A DNA stretch of 34,146 bases. Origin: Ruminococcaceae bacterium UBA7127. GTDB lineage: Bacteria > Bacillota > Clostridia > Oscillospirales > Acutalibacteraceae. Positions 15,981 through 24,536 of this stretch are shown piece after piece. The stretch lies in contig DKXL01000004.1 of assembly GCA_002493005.1 (NCBI GenBank), forward strand, positions 1-34,146. Reading direction: 5' to 3'. Position 1 is the stretch's first letter. The number at the start of each line of letters is the position of its first letter. The notes beneath the pieces are model-generated. The model made no database searches. It saw nothing but the letters and a program-made list of their open reading frames with translations, and was not told where the DNA came from. The translations under genes and the position numbers were made by a program.

Positions 15981-16835
15981 ATGAATTTAACTTTTGCTTA
16001 CAAAAAATGCACCGATATGCTTTTGCAGGCAGGCATTGAAAATGCAGGATTTGAGGCGCAATGCCTGGTTGAGTATATATTCGGCGTTGACAGGGTTCAC
16101 CTCATCGCAAACGGAAACGAGGAAGCTGACGTTGGCAAAGTTAACAAGCTTTTTGAGCTTGTTCGGCGCAGAATTAATCGTGAGCCTTTGCAATATATAC
16201 TTGGTCAATGGAGTTTTATGGGCTTTGACTTTAAGGTTGGCACAGGCGTTTTGATTCCTCGTGACGACACCGAGGTTGTTGTTAATCTCTGTCTTGATTT
16301 TTTGTCGGGCAGACAAAGCAAAAAGGTTGCCGACCTGTGCTCGGGAAGCGGCGCAATCGGTATTGCAATCCAAAAAATCACAAATTCAAATGTTACTGCT
16401 GTTGAGCTTGACAACACGGCATTTGGATATCTTGAGCAAAATATAAAGCTGAACAACTCATCCGTTACAGCTGTAAAAGGCGATATTTTGAGTTGTTATG
16501 ACAGATTTTCTGATAATGAATTTGATTTGATTGTATCAAATCCTCCGTATATTATCAGCGACGAAATTCAAAGCTTGCAGGCAGAGGTACAAAAAGAGCC
16601 TGTAATGGCGCTTGACGGCGGTGCAGACGGCTTTGACTTTTATCGTGCAATCATTGCAAACTGGAGCAAAAAGCTCAAACCGGGCGGTGCGCTGGCATTT
16701 GAGCTTGGCGAAAACCAAGCTGACACCGTAAAAACTCTTATGAGTGCAAACGGCTTTGATGATTTTAAAATCTCGCTTGACTTTGGCGGAGTACAAAGAG
16801 CAATCATAGGTACTTTGCACCGTGACAATATCTGA
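15981..16835 (+). CDS. prmC: Peptide chain release factor glutamine methyltransferase PrmC
   Basis: 284 residues. An N-terminal helical domain (~1-75) is followed by a SAM-binding fold with VADLCSGSGAIGIAI and AVELD. The catalytic NPPY is in IVSNPPYIIS. The C-terminal GGADGFDFYRAII and LAFELGENQA are typical. PrmC methylates the Gln of the GGQ motif in RF1 and RF2. There is no clear ribosome site; with only two bases after the previous stop, it is probably translated by coupling. Confidence 0.95.
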   Translation: MNLTFAYKKCTDMLLQAGIENAGFEAQCLVEYIFGVDRVHLIANGNEEADVGKVNKLFELVRRRINREPLQYILGQWSFMGFDFKVGTGVLIPRDDTEVVVNLCLDFLSGRQSKKVADLCSGSGAIGIAIQKITNSNVTAVELDNTAFGYLEQNIKLNNSSVTAVKGDILSCYDRFSDNEFDLIVSNPPYIISDEIQSLQAEVQKEPVMALDGGADGFDFYRAIIANWSKKLKPGGALAFELGENQADTVKTLMSANGFDDFKISLDFGGVQRAIIGTLHRDNI

Positions 16836-16914
16836 ATTTTTCGTTAAAAACACAAAATTAACCACACAAATAATACGCATTAGAAAATTTGTTCGATTTT
16901 TTGCGATTGAATTA

Positions 16915-16943
16915 TTGCAATTCCTTTTAGCTTATTTTATAAT
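16915..16943 (+). promoter_or_regulatory. Promoter of recA
   Basis: TTGCAA (16915-16920), 17 bp, TATAAT (16938-16943). The leader is about 30 nt with CGGAGG before the ATG at 16980. A GAAA-N4-GTTC stretch (16883-16894), one mismatch from the Firmicute SOS box GAAC-N4-GTTC, lies upstream of the -35. Confidence 0.7.
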
Positions 16944-16979
16944 AATATAGAAAATAATCCCTTATCGGAGGTATATGAA

Positions 16980-18098
16980 ATGGCAGTAGATAAAAATAAA
17001 GCGCTTGAAACCGCGCTTTCTCAAATTGAAAAACAGTTTGGCAAGGGCGCTGTAATGCGCCTTGGCGAGAATAAGCATATGAATCTTGAACACATCTCAA
17101 CGGGTTCGCTGTCGCTTGACATTGCCCTTGGTATCGGCGGACTTCCGAGAGGAAGAATCGTTGAGATATACGGACCTGAGTCCTCAGGTAAAACAACACT
17201 TTCGCTCCACTGCATTGCAGAGGGTCAAAAAAACGGCGGAAATGTTGCATTTATTGACGTTGAGCACGCCCTTGACCCGACATATGCTGCGGCTTTGGGC
17301 GTTGACGTTGACTCACTGCTTGTTTCTCAGCCCGACACAGGTGAAGACGCACTTGAAATTGCCGAAGCACTTATTCGAAGCGGCGCTATAGATGTTATTG
17401 TAATTGACTCTGTTGCCGCACTTGTTCCAAAGGCTGAGATTGAGGGCGAAATGGGTGACAGCCACGTCGGCTTGCACGCTCGTCTTATGTCACAGGCACT
17501 CAGAAAGCTTGCAGGCGCAATCAATAAATCAAACTGCGTTGCAATCTTTATTAATCAGCTTCGTGAAAAGGTCGGCGTTGTATACGGCAACCCTGAGGTT
17601 ACAACAGGCGGCCGTGCACTTAAGTTCTACAGCTCTGTCCGCATAGATATCAGACGTGTTGAAACTCTCAAGTCAAACGGCGAGATGATTGGTTCTCACA
17701 CAAGAGCAAAAGTTGTTAAAAATAAAATTGCACCGCCTTTCCGTGAGGCTGAGTTTGACATTATGTACGGCGAGGGCATCTCTCGTGAGGGAGAATTGCT
17801 TGATTTAGCGGTTAAAGCAGAGGTTGTTCAAAAATCAGGCGCTTGGTTCAGCTACAACGGAAATCGCCTCGGTCAGGGACGTGACAAGGTTAAAGAGCTT
17901 CTCAAGACAGACACCGAGCTTGCAAATGATATTGAAAAGAATCTGTGGGCAAATATTGACAAGCTTTATGTACGCAAAAAACCATTGCCAAAGGCTAAAA
18001 TCACAGAAGTTCCCAATGCTGAAAATTCTGTGGGCGATCCAAAAGCTGACAAAAAAGGCTCTAAAAGCGCAAAAATCGACGTGCTTGTTGACGACTGA
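16980..18098 (+). CDS. recA: Recombinase RecA
   Basis: 372 residues. Start MAVDKNKALETALSQIEKQF and the GKGAVMRLG motif are standard. Walker A is GPESSGKTT, Walker B IDVIVIDSVAAL, and the loop FINQLREKVGVVYGNPE is intact. RecA forms the ATP-dependent filament on single-stranded DNA for strand exchange and SOS signalling. The C-terminal tail is long and Lys/Asp-rich. GGAGG lies eight bases before the ATG. The stop overlaps recX by one base (TGATG). Confidence 0.98.
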   Translation: MAVDKNKALETALSQIEKQFGKGAVMRLGENKHMNLEHISTGSLSLDIALGIGGLPRGRIVEIYGPESSGKTTLSLHCIAEGQKNGGNVAFIDVEHALDPTYAAALGVDVDSLLVSQPDTGEDALEIAEALIRSGAIDVIVIDSVAALVPKAEIEGEMGDSHVGLHARLMSQALRKLAGAINKSNCVAIFINQLREKVGVVYGNPEVTTGGRALKFYSSVRIDIRRVETLKSNGEMIGSHTRAKVVKNKIAPPFREAEFDIMYGEGISREGELLDLAVKAEVVQKSGAWFSYNGNRLGQGRDKVKELLKTDTELANDIEKNLWANIDKLYVRKKPLPKAKITEVPNAENSVGDPKADKKGSKSAKIDVLVDD

Positions 18099-18703
18099 TG
18101 TTAATTACAGCTATTGAGCCCCGACGTAAAGCAATGAGCGCGCTGTATATTGACGGCGAATTTGTAATGAATCTTGACACACAGACGCTGATTGAAAACC
18201 GCTTTGACGTCGGACGTGAAATTGATGATGATGATTTGCGCGAGATAATAGCGCTCAGCAATGAACGTCGTGCCAAAGAAAAGGCATTATGGCTGATATC
18301 ATATCGTGACCATTCAAAGAAAGAGCTTACCGATAAAATCAAGCGCACCTGTGACGCAGAATCGGCACAAAAAGCCGTTGAGCGTATGGAAGAGCATGGG
18401 CTTGTCGATGATGAAAGCTATGCAAGGCGATATGCTGAGCAGCTTATAAACTTTAAGCATATGGCTCCGAGGGGAGCGGCTTATATGCTGGTGCAAAAGG
18501 GTATTGACCGAGAGCTTGCAAACGAAATTACCGAGAGCATTCCCGTTGATACATATGAAAATATTTGCACCGTAATAGAGCGAAAATACAAAAACATTAA
18601 TGATGAAAAAGTTAAGCGCCGAGCCGTTGCTTTTTTGCAAAGACTCGGCTATAGATGGGACGAAATCAAAACCGTCCTTGATGAATACCGTGAGGATGAC
18701 TGA
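18098..18703 (+). CDS. recX: Regulatory protein RecX
   Basis: 201 residues, predicted alpha-helical. The RecX three-helix repeats are seen in AKEKALWLISYRDHSKKELTDKI, MEEHGLVDDESYARRYAEQLI and the C-terminal KVKRRAVAFLQRLGYRWDEIK. RecX binds and tunes RecA filaments. Its overlap with recA at TGATG and the same strand point to co-transcription and coupled translation. Confidence 0.93.
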   Translation: MLITAIEPRRKAMSALYIDGEFVMNLDTQTLIENRFDVGREIDDDDLREIIALSNERRAKEKALWLISYRDHSKKELTDKIKRTCDAESAQKAVERMEEHGLVDDESYARRYAEQLINFKHMAPRGAAYMLVQKGIDRELANEITESIPVDTYENICTVIERKYKNINDEKVKRRAVAFLQRLGYRWDEIKTVLDEYREDD

Positions 18704-18705
18704 AT

Positions 18706-20043
18706 ATGAATTATAAGGTTGGCATTGTGTCGCTTGGCTGTGCAAAAAACCAGGTTGATGCTGAAATGCTGCTTTTTACGCTGAAAAATCGTGGATTTAT
18801 AATTGTGAACGACCCTGCCGATGCCGACGCTGTTATTGTTAACACCTGCGGCTTTATTGAGTCTGCAAAGCAAGAAAGTATTGACGAAATAATCGAGCTT
18901 GGCAAACTTAAACAGGAGGGCACAATCAAGGCGATTATTGTGACAGGCTGTCTTGCCGAAAGATATCAAAGCGAGATTTCAAAACAGCTTTATGAGGTTG
19001 ACTCGGTTATCGGAATCGGCGCAAACGAAAGCATTGCGGACGTTGTTCTTGACACTCTAAACGGCAAAAAATGCGAGAGCTTTCCCGACAAAGTATGTCT
19101 TCCGCTTGAGGGCGGCAGGATTTTGTCTACTCCCCCCTACACTGCCTACTTAAAGATTGCAGAGGGATGTGACAACTGTTGCTCATATTGTGCAATTCCG
19201 CTGATAAGAGGCGGATTCAGAAGCCGCAAGCCCGACGACGTTATCAAGGAGGCAGAAGACCTTGCAAAACGAGGTGTAGCTGAACTGAATGTAATTGCGC
19301 AGGACACCACCCGTTACGGTGAAGATTTGTTTGGCAAGCCGTATCTTGCACAGTTGCTTAAAAGGCTGTGCAAAATTGACGGATTAAAGTGGATAAGAGT
19401 GCTCTACTGTTATCCCGACAGAATTACAGACGAGCTTATTGACGCCATAGCAAGTGAAGATAAAATTGTAAAATATATGGATATTCCTCTTCAGCACTGC
19501 AACGGCGACGTTCTAAAAAATATGAACCGTCACGGCAACCGCGAAAGTCTTACACAGCTTATAAACAAAATAAAAACAAAAATTCCCGACGTTGTTTTTC
19601 GTTCAACATTTATTACAGGTTTTCCCGGTGAAACCGAGGAACAGTTTGAAGAACTTGCAGAATTTGCCGCAGAGATGAAATTTCAGCGGTTGGGATGCTT
19701 TGCATATTCTGCCGAAGAGGACACCAAAGCGGCGCTTATGACAGATCAGATTGATGATGAAGTCAAGCAAAAACGTGCCGACATTATTATGGAACACCAG
19801 CAAAGCGTTATGGCTGAGTACTGCGAGAGCCTTGTAGACAAAGAAATTGAGATTCTTGTCGAAGGCTTTGACAAACTTGCCGAATGTTATTTTGGCAGAA
19901 GCTATGCCGATGCCCCTGAGGTAGACGGCTGTGTGTTCTTTACTTGTGACGGCAAAAAGCCCAAGGCAGGCGACTTTGTAAAGGTTACCGTAACCGATTA
20001 TATGGGCTGTGATCCGATAGGCATTTGCGTTAACAATGAATAA
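18706..20043 (+). CDS. rimO: Ribosomal protein S12 methylthiotransferase RimO
   Basis: 445 residues. The N-terminal UPF0004 domain starts YKVGIVSLGCAKNQVDAE and carries NTCGFIESAKQES and GCLAERY, giving three Cys for the auxiliary cluster. The radical-SAM motif is CDNCCSYC, which fits CxxxCxxC. The end has a TRAM-like part (residues ~380-445). The LGCAKNQVD start distinguishes RimO from MiaB. The enzyme adds methylthio to Asp of ribosomal protein S12. It begins two bases after the recX stop. Confidence 0.95.
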   Translation: MNYKVGIVSLGCAKNQVDAEMLLFTLKNRGFIIVNDPADADAVIVNTCGFIESAKQESIDEIIELGKLKQEGTIKAIIVTGCLAERYQSEISKQLYEVDSVIGIGANESIADVVLDTLNGKKCESFPDKVCLPLEGGRILSTPPYTAYLKIAEGCDNCCSYCAIPLIRGGFRSRKPDDVIKEAEDLAKRGVAELNVIAQDTTRYGEDLFGKPYLAQLLKRLCKIDGLKWIRVLYCYPDRITDELIDAIASEDKIVKYMDIPLQHCNGDVLKNMNRHGNRESLTQLINKIKTKIPDVVFRSTFITGFPGETEEQFEELAEFAAEMKFQRLGCFAYSAEEDTKAALMTDQIDDEVKQKRADIIMEHQQSVMAEYCESLVDKEIEILVEGFDKLAECYFGRSYADAPEVDGCVFFTCDGKKPKAGDFVKVTVTDYMGCDPIGICVNNE

Positions 20044-20164
20044 CCTGTCAATAATATGACAGTCGATTTGTGACCATCTCGCTTAATAATTAAGCAAAAT
20101 TTTAAATCTCCTCTGCCGAAAATACGGCACTTCTGAAAAATCTCGAAACAAAAGAGGCAACAAA

Positions 20165-20758
20165 ATGAATTTACCCAATAAACTGACAATAGGACGAATT
20201 ATACTGGTTCCGTTTTTTGTAGCGGCAATGCTAATTGATTTTCCGCTGCATACACTTGCCGCAATAATTATTTTTGCCGTCGCTTCTATTACGGATATGC
20301 TTGACGGCAAAATTGCCCGCAAACAGGGACTTGTTACGAACTTTGGCAAATTTGCAGACCCGCTTGCCGACAAAATCCTTGTGCTTGCGGCATTGCTGTG
20401 CTTTGTAGAGTTGGGATTGTGCGGTTGTATACCGGTAATTATTGTGCTGTTTCGTGAATTTTGTGTTACTTCAATCAGGCTTATTGCCGCATCACACGGC
20501 AAGGTTGTTGCCGCAAACATCTGGGGCAAAGCAAAAACAGTATCGCAGATTATTGCAATAATCGCAATTTTGCTTATGCAGTTTTCTCTCAGTCTGCCGG
20601 AAATCGGATTGGTAAGCATTCCTTTGGATATTTATAACACCTTGGAGCTTATTTTCAGTATAATCGGCAACGTGCTTGTGTGGATTTCATCAATTTTTGC
20701 CATAATTTCAGGTGTAATCTACATTTATCAAAACAAGCAGTTTATTAAAGATATGTAA
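20165..20758 (+). CDS. pgsA: CDP-diacylglycerol-glycerol-3-phosphate 3-phosphatidyltransferase PgsA
   Basis: 197 residues, about five to six membrane spans. The CDP-alcohol phosphotransferase motif D-x2-D-G-x2-A-R-x8-G-x3-D-x3-D is complete: DMLDGKIAR, then GKFADPLAD. The start MNLPNKLTIGRI is typical. It makes phosphatidylglycerol-phosphate, the first committed step to PG and cardiolipin. AGAGG lies 7 bases upstream. The 121-bp gap before it holds two small palindromes (CTGTCA/TGACAG, GCTTAAT/ATTAAGC) but no obvious terminator. Confidence 0.95.
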   Translation: MNLPNKLTIGRIILVPFFVAAMLIDFPLHTLAAIIIFAVASITDMLDGKIARKQGLVTNFGKFADPLADKILVLAALLCFVELGLCGCIPVIIVLFREFCVTSIRLIAASHGKVVAANIWGKAKTVSQIIAIIAILLMQFSLSLPEIGLVSIPLDIYNTLELIFSIIGNVLVWISSIFAIISGVIYIYQNKQFIKDM

Positions 20759-20803
20759 TGCACTTTTTATATATGTTTTATTTCACAATTCGGATGTGAT
20801 ACT

Positions 20804-21454
20804 TTGTTTAAAACCTTAAAATCGGATATTAATGCAGTTATGGAGCGTGACCCTGCCGCAAGAAATAAACTTGAAGTGTTTTTTCTTTACTCAGGCTTTA
20901 AGGCTGTGCGCTCTCACAGAAAGGCAAATTGGTTTTTCAGACACAATCTTAAATTTATTGCCCGCTGGATTTCTCAGCGCAGCCGTCATAAAACAGGCGT
21001 TGAAATTCACCCCGGCGCTACCATTGGCAAAGGTCTGTTTATTGACCACGGTATGGGAGTTGTAATAGGCGAAACCACAATTATCGGAGATAACTGTACA
21101 ATTTATCAGAATGTTACCCTTGGCGGTACAGGAAAAGACACAGGCAAACGACACCCTACTCTCGGCAACAATGTACTTGTCGGCTCCGGTGCAAAGGTGC
21201 TGGGACCGTTTAGGGTTGGCGATAATGCAAGAATTGCCGCAGGCGCAGTGGTGCTCAGTGAAATTCCTGCAAATGCAACTGCGGTTGGCGTGCCTGCAAG
21301 AGTTGTTAAGGTCAACGGCATACGCAGTGAAACACTTGACCAAATTCACGTTTCTGACCCTGTTGCTCTTGCACTGTGCAATCTTGAGCACAAAATTGAT
21401 GTACTTCAAAAGGAAATTGACAGAATAAAAGATGAGAAGAATAATGATAGTTAG
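20804..21454 (+). CDS. cysE: Serine O-acetyltransferase CysE (EpsC type)
   Basis: 216 residues, starting with TTG at 20804 (GGATGTGA upstream). A short N-terminal helical domain is followed by left-handed beta-helix hexapeptides: IHPGATIGKGLFIDHGMGVVIGE, TIIGDNCTIYQN and VTLGGTGKDTGKRHPTLG. It forms O-acetylserine from serine and acetyl-CoA, the first step to cysteine. It is followed by cysteinyl-tRNA synthetase, so the pair links cysteine supply with its charging. The stop is TAG. Confidence 0.94.
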   Translation: MFKTLKSDINAVMERDPAARNKLEVFFLYSGFKAVRSHRKANWFFRHNLKFIARWISQRSRHKTGVEIHPGATIGKGLFIDHGMGVVIGETTIIGDNCTIYQNVTLGGTGKDTGKRHPTLGNNVLVGSGAKVLGPFRVGDNARIAAGAVVLSEIPANATAVGVPARVVKVNGIRSETLDQIHVSDPVALALCNLEHKIDVLQKEIDRIKDEKNNDS

Positions 21455-21483
21455 TATAAATTTACACTAATAAAAATATAATT

Positions 21484-21524
21484 ACCGTCAACATCATTTA
21501 GGATAGTTTTAAGACGGTTTTATT
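21484..21524 (+). terminator. Weak candidate terminator between cysE and cysS
   Basis: ACCGTC (21484-21489) can pair with GACGGT (21513-21518), then TTTATT. The loop is long (23 nt), so this is uncertain; read-through into cysS is possible. Confidence 0.25.
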
Positions 21525-21599
21525 ACCACCGCCCCTTATCTGCCCACAAAAGGGGGTGTGGATTGCATTTATTGTGGACAGAAAGGCATGGAATTTAAA

Positions 21600-23006
21600 A
21601 TGTTACTGTATAATTCTCTCGGACAGACAAAGCAGGAATTTGTTCCTCATTCTCAGGACATTGTCAATATGTACACCTGCGGACCAACTGTGTACCACTA
21701 TGCTCACATTGGAAATCTCAGAACTTATATTATGGAGGATGTGCTCGAAAAGTATCTGCGCTTTGCAGGATACAACGTAAAACGTGTTATGAATATCACC
21801 GACGTCGGCCACCTCTCAAGTGACGCAGATACTGGCGAGGATAAAATGCTTTCGGGTGCAAAGCGTGAACACAAGACAGTTATGGAAATTGCAAAATTCT
21901 ATACGGATGCTTTCTTTGCTGACTGCGACAAGCTCAACATAAAAAAGCCTGATGTTGTTGAGCCAGCAACTAACTGCATTGATGAGTTTATTAATATGAT
22001 TTCTGTTTTGCTTGAAAAGGGATATGCATACATTGCAGGCGGCAACGTGTACTTTGACACCTCAAAGCTCGACACCTACTATGTGTTTGGCAATATGAAC
22101 GAGGATGACCTTGCAGTAGGCGTCCGTGACAGCGTTGAGGAGGATGAAAACAAGCGCAACAAGGCTGATTTTGTGCTGTGGTTCACCAAATCAAAGTTTG
22201 ACTCACAGGAGCTAAAGTGGGAAAGTCCCTGGGGCTTAGGCTATCCGGGCTGGCACATTGAGTGCTCCTGCATCAGCAACAAGCACAACGGCGAATACCT
22301 TGACATTCACTGCGGCGGAATTGACAACGCTTTTCCTCATCATACAAACGAAATTGCTCAGAGCGAGTCTTTCCTTGGACACAAGTGGTGCAATTACTGG
22401 TTCCATGTGCTTCACCTTAATGACGCAAGAGGCAAGATGAGCAAATCTAAAGGAGATTTTCTGACCGTTTCATTGCTTGAAAGCAAGGGCTATAATCCTC
22501 TTGTATACAGAATGTTTTGTCTGCAAAGCCACTATCGCAAGCCTTTGACATTTTCATATGAAAGCCTTGACAACACAGCAAATGCTTATGACAAACTTAT
22601 AAAGAGAATTTCATCGCTTGATAAGGAAGGTACGCCCGACAAGGCACAGGCTGAACCTTATATTGATTCTTTTAAAGAAGCACTTGACAATGACATAAAC
22701 ACATCTCTCGGTCTGACCTGCGTTTACGATGTGCTCAAGTCAGAGCTTGACGATGCAACAAAACTGTATGTCATTGAAGAATTTGACAAGGTGCTCTCGC
22801 TCGACCTTACAAAATCAGAGCAAAAAAATTCACCGTCTGCTGACGGTGAGCTTGCCACTGAGGTTGAAGCGCTGATTGAAAAACGCACAAAGGCAAGAGC
22901 CGAAAAGGATTGGGCAACTGCCGATGCAATTCGTGACAAACTCAAGGAGATGCACGTAGTATTGGTTGACACCAAGGACGGAATACAGTGGCACATTGAA
23001 AATTAA
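21600..23006 (+). CDS. cysS: Cysteinyl-tRNA synthetase
   Basis: 468 residues from the ATG at 21600, the family-like start (MLLYNSLGQTKQEF). ATG 21588 and GTG 21558 are in frame; the GTG form would add a CIYCGQKG extension. A strong AAAGGGGGTG ends at 21558, too close to that GTG, so the true start is open. Class I motifs are present: AHIGN, the zinc ligands in TCGPT, ECS and HHTNE, and KMSKSK. Length is normal. It charges tRNA-Cys with cysteine. Its position after cysE is common in Firmicutes. A hairpin covers the ribosome-site region (see findings). Confidence 0.95.
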   Translation: MLLYNSLGQTKQEFVPHSQDIVNMYTCGPTVYHYAHIGNLRTYIMEDVLEKYLRFAGYNVKRVMNITDVGHLSSDADTGEDKMLSGAKREHKTVMEIAKFYTDAFFADCDKLNIKKPDVVEPATNCIDEFINMISVLLEKGYAYIAGGNVYFDTSKLDTYYVFGNMNEDDLAVGVRDSVEEDENKRNKADFVLWFTKSKFDSQELKWESPWGLGYPGWHIECSCISNKHNGEYLDIHCGGIDNAFPHHTNEIAQSESFLGHKWCNYWFHVLHLNDARGKMSKSKGDFLTVSLLESKGYNPLVYRMFCLQSHYRKPLTFSYESLDNTANAYDKLIKRISSLDKEGTPDKAQAEPYIDSFKEALDNDINTSLGLTCVYDVLKSELDDATKLYVIEEFDKVLSLDLTKSEQKNSPSADGELATEVEALIEKRTKARAEKDWATADAIRDKLKEMHVVLVDTKDGIQWHIEN

Positions 23007-23036
23007 CGCTTAAACAATTCAATATCAGAATGTTCA

Positions 23037-23070
23037 AAGGGAAGTCCTATCCGGGCTTCCCTTATTTTTG
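23037..23070 (+). terminator. Terminator after cysS
   Basis: AAGGGAAG pairs with CTTCCCTT around an 11-nt loop and is followed by ATTTTTG. It lies 30 bp after the cysS stop. Confidence 0.8.
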
Positions 23071-23126
23071 TCCGTTATCGGCAGAAATATTTTCTCAATT
23101 TTGCACCCACAATTATTATCATAATC

Positions 23127-23166
23127 AAAATCCCCTTTTCATATATTAATGTACGGAGGGGATTTT
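23127..23166 (+). promoter_or_regulatory. Hairpin sequestering the deacetylase ribosome binding site
   Basis: AAAATCCCCT (23127-23136) is perfectly complementary to AGGGGATTTT (23157-23166), which ends right before the ATG at 23167 and includes most of the GGAGGGG site. The loop is 20 nt. Within it CATATATTA (23140-23148) matches the CATANNNTA form of a sporulation sigma-K/E -10 element, but the spacing to the ribosome site is very tight for a promoter. Confidence 0.55.
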
Positions 23167-23961
23167 ATGCATTTACTGATAATTACAAAGCGCAATCTGA
23201 TTTCAATAGGTTTTTGTCTGCTTATTGGTGTGCTTGCGGGTGCAATCGCAATTACATCTACTGTCAAGGCTGTTCAAACCGCCACTGCTCAGCGTGAAAT
23301 TCCCATTTACTACGTTGACACCACCAAAAAACAGGTTGCACTGTCATTTGACGCAGCATGGGGAAATGAGCAAACCGACGGCTTGCTTGATATTCTTGAC
23401 AAATACAAGGTAAAAACTACATTTTTCCTTGTAGGAGACTGGGTAAGAAACTATCCAGACAGCGTTAAGAAAATTGCAGAGCACGGGCACGACGTTGAAA
23501 ATCACAGCAACACCCATCCTCATATGTCGCAAATGTCAACAAGCGGGATGGTAGGCGAAATTCAAACCTGTAATGAAGAAATAAAAAAGCTGACGGGCAA
23601 GGCTCCAACGCTGTTCAGAGCGCCGTACGGTGACTACAACAATGATGTTGTAAAGTCTGTTAACGGCTGCGATATGTATTGTGTACAGTGGGATGTTGAT
23701 TCGCTCGACTGGAAAGACCCGACTCCCGAACAGATAACAAAAAACATAACAGGCAAAATCAAAAGCGGCAGTATTATACTGATGCACAACGGAGCAAAAA
23801 ATACTCCCGAAGCACTGCCAATGGTAATAGAGGCAATTAAAGCAGAGGGATATGAAATTGTACCCATTTCTAAAATTCTGCTCAAGGGAGAATACTATAC
23901 CGATGTGCAGGGCAAAATGTGCCCCAAAAAAAGCGAAACCACCACTGCGGCTGCAACGTGA
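23167..23961 (+). CDS. Polysaccharide deacetylase, PdaB-like (NodB domain)
   Basis: 264 residues from the ATG at 23167 (GGAGG seven bases upstream; the longer frame from 23149 is unlikely). A short cytoplasmic stretch is followed by a membrane anchor (~10-35) and then a NodB domain. Motif 1 is ALSFDAAWG, with Ala where most NodB enzymes have the second Asp, as in the PdaB group (FDxxWG). Motif 2 is NHSNTH, motif 3 FRAPYG, motif 4 DSLDW and motif 5 ILMHNG. It should act outside the membrane on peptidoglycan or spore cortex glycan; the altered motif leaves the activity open. The last residues and stop (TTAAAT, TGA) fall inside a repeat element. Confidence 0.9.
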   Translation: MHLLIITKRNLISIGFCLLIGVLAGAIAITSTVKAVQTATAQREIPIYYVDTTKKQVALSFDAAWGNEQTDGLLDILDKYKVKTTFFLVGDWVRNYPDSVKKIAEHGHDVENHSNTHPHMSQMSTSGMVGEIQTCNEEIKKLTGKAPTLFRAPYGDYNNDVVKSVNGCDMYCVQWDVDSLDWKDPTPEQITKNITGKIKSGSIILMHNGAKNTPEALPMVIEAIKAEGYEIVPISKILLKGEYYTDVQGKMCPKKSETTTAAAT

Positions 23962-24078
23962 CGTTGCATCCATTTTCGAGTAGACAGGTCGATATATTTT
24001 AAAGCTACAGTCGCCCGACAATAAAGCTCATCTCAATCGAGTCTTGCGTTATTCACTAAACACTGACTCGGGCAAAGT
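23947..24078. repeat. Dispersed repeat element, copy 2
   Basis: Starts GCGGCTGCAACGTGACG and carries the same palindrome GCAACGT-G-ACGTTGC (23953-23967) as copy 1 at 5337-5351. Over 26 bases only one differs. It ends with TGCGTTATT (24045-24053) and TCGGGCAA (24068-24075), like copy 1, with a shorter middle. GCCCGA (24013-24018) can pair with TCGGGC (24068-24073). The deacetylase stop codon TGA is the centre of the palindrome. Confidence 0.65.
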
Positions 24079-24103
24079 AAATTACAATTAACAATATCTG
24101 GTC

Positions 24104-24148
24104 AAAAAAGTATACGGGACTCACTTTTTCGTGAATCCCGTATTTTTT
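24104..24148. terminator. Bidirectional terminator, copy 1 of a 52-bp duplicate
   Basis: ATACGGGA-x-TCAC pairs with GTGA-x-TCCCGTAT around a TTTTTC loop, with an A-run on one side and a T-run on the other. The surrounding 52 bp (24104-24155) are identical to 27311-27362. It serves the dockerin gene on the minus strand and the deacetylase on the plus strand. Confidence 0.9.
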
Positions 24149-24188
24149 CGGATGTATTTTCAACACATTTTCTGTTAATATGATTTTA

Positions 24189-24536
24189 CTACCACTTGCT
24201 TACTGAATATAAATAACTGTCAGTGTTGGAAATATAAAATTTTGTATCTCCGGATATTGGTATATCTACGGTTTGTGTAGAACCGCCGTTGTTGAAAATT
24301 ATATATTGTGCTGTGCTTGGAATTTTAATTGTATACACTGTATCCCCGCTGTTGTCCGTATATGAATATGTCATAGATGCCCCCGGCCACGATGACATAT
24401 ATGTATTATTATCAGCCCAATAATAACACATAGGATTACTCCAGTGGCAATTATTTTTTAATGTTACAGTATAATACGAAACAGGTTCTGTGGGTTTTGT
24501 TGTAGGTTCAGTGGAAACGGTTGGAACTGTAGTCTC
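24189..24536 (-). pseudogene. Cut-off C-terminal CBM26-like module behind an amber codon
   Basis: In the same frame as the dockerin protein upstream, right after the TAG at 24537-24539, the reading continues without a stop for 115 codons. The first ~22 residues are a Thr/Pro/Glu-rich linker (ETTVPTVSTEPTTKPTEP). Then comes a beta-rich domain with NNCHWSNPMCYYWADN, SWPGASMT, YIIFNNGGSTQTVDIP and a C-terminal tyrosine-rich end. This pattern resembles CBM26 starch-binding modules of ruminococcal amylosome proteins. No ribosome site or start was seen for separate translation. It is probably a lost module of the upstream gene, unless read-through occurs. Confidence 0.7.

Noticed and set aside
16883..16894. 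LexA/SOS box upstream of recA
   Set aside because: GAAA-N4-GTTC has one mismatch and lies upstream of the -35; too weak to claim as a site.
21455..21599. T-box riboswitch before cysS
   Set aside because: The gap is too short and I see neither the T-box motif nor an antiterminator/terminator pair.
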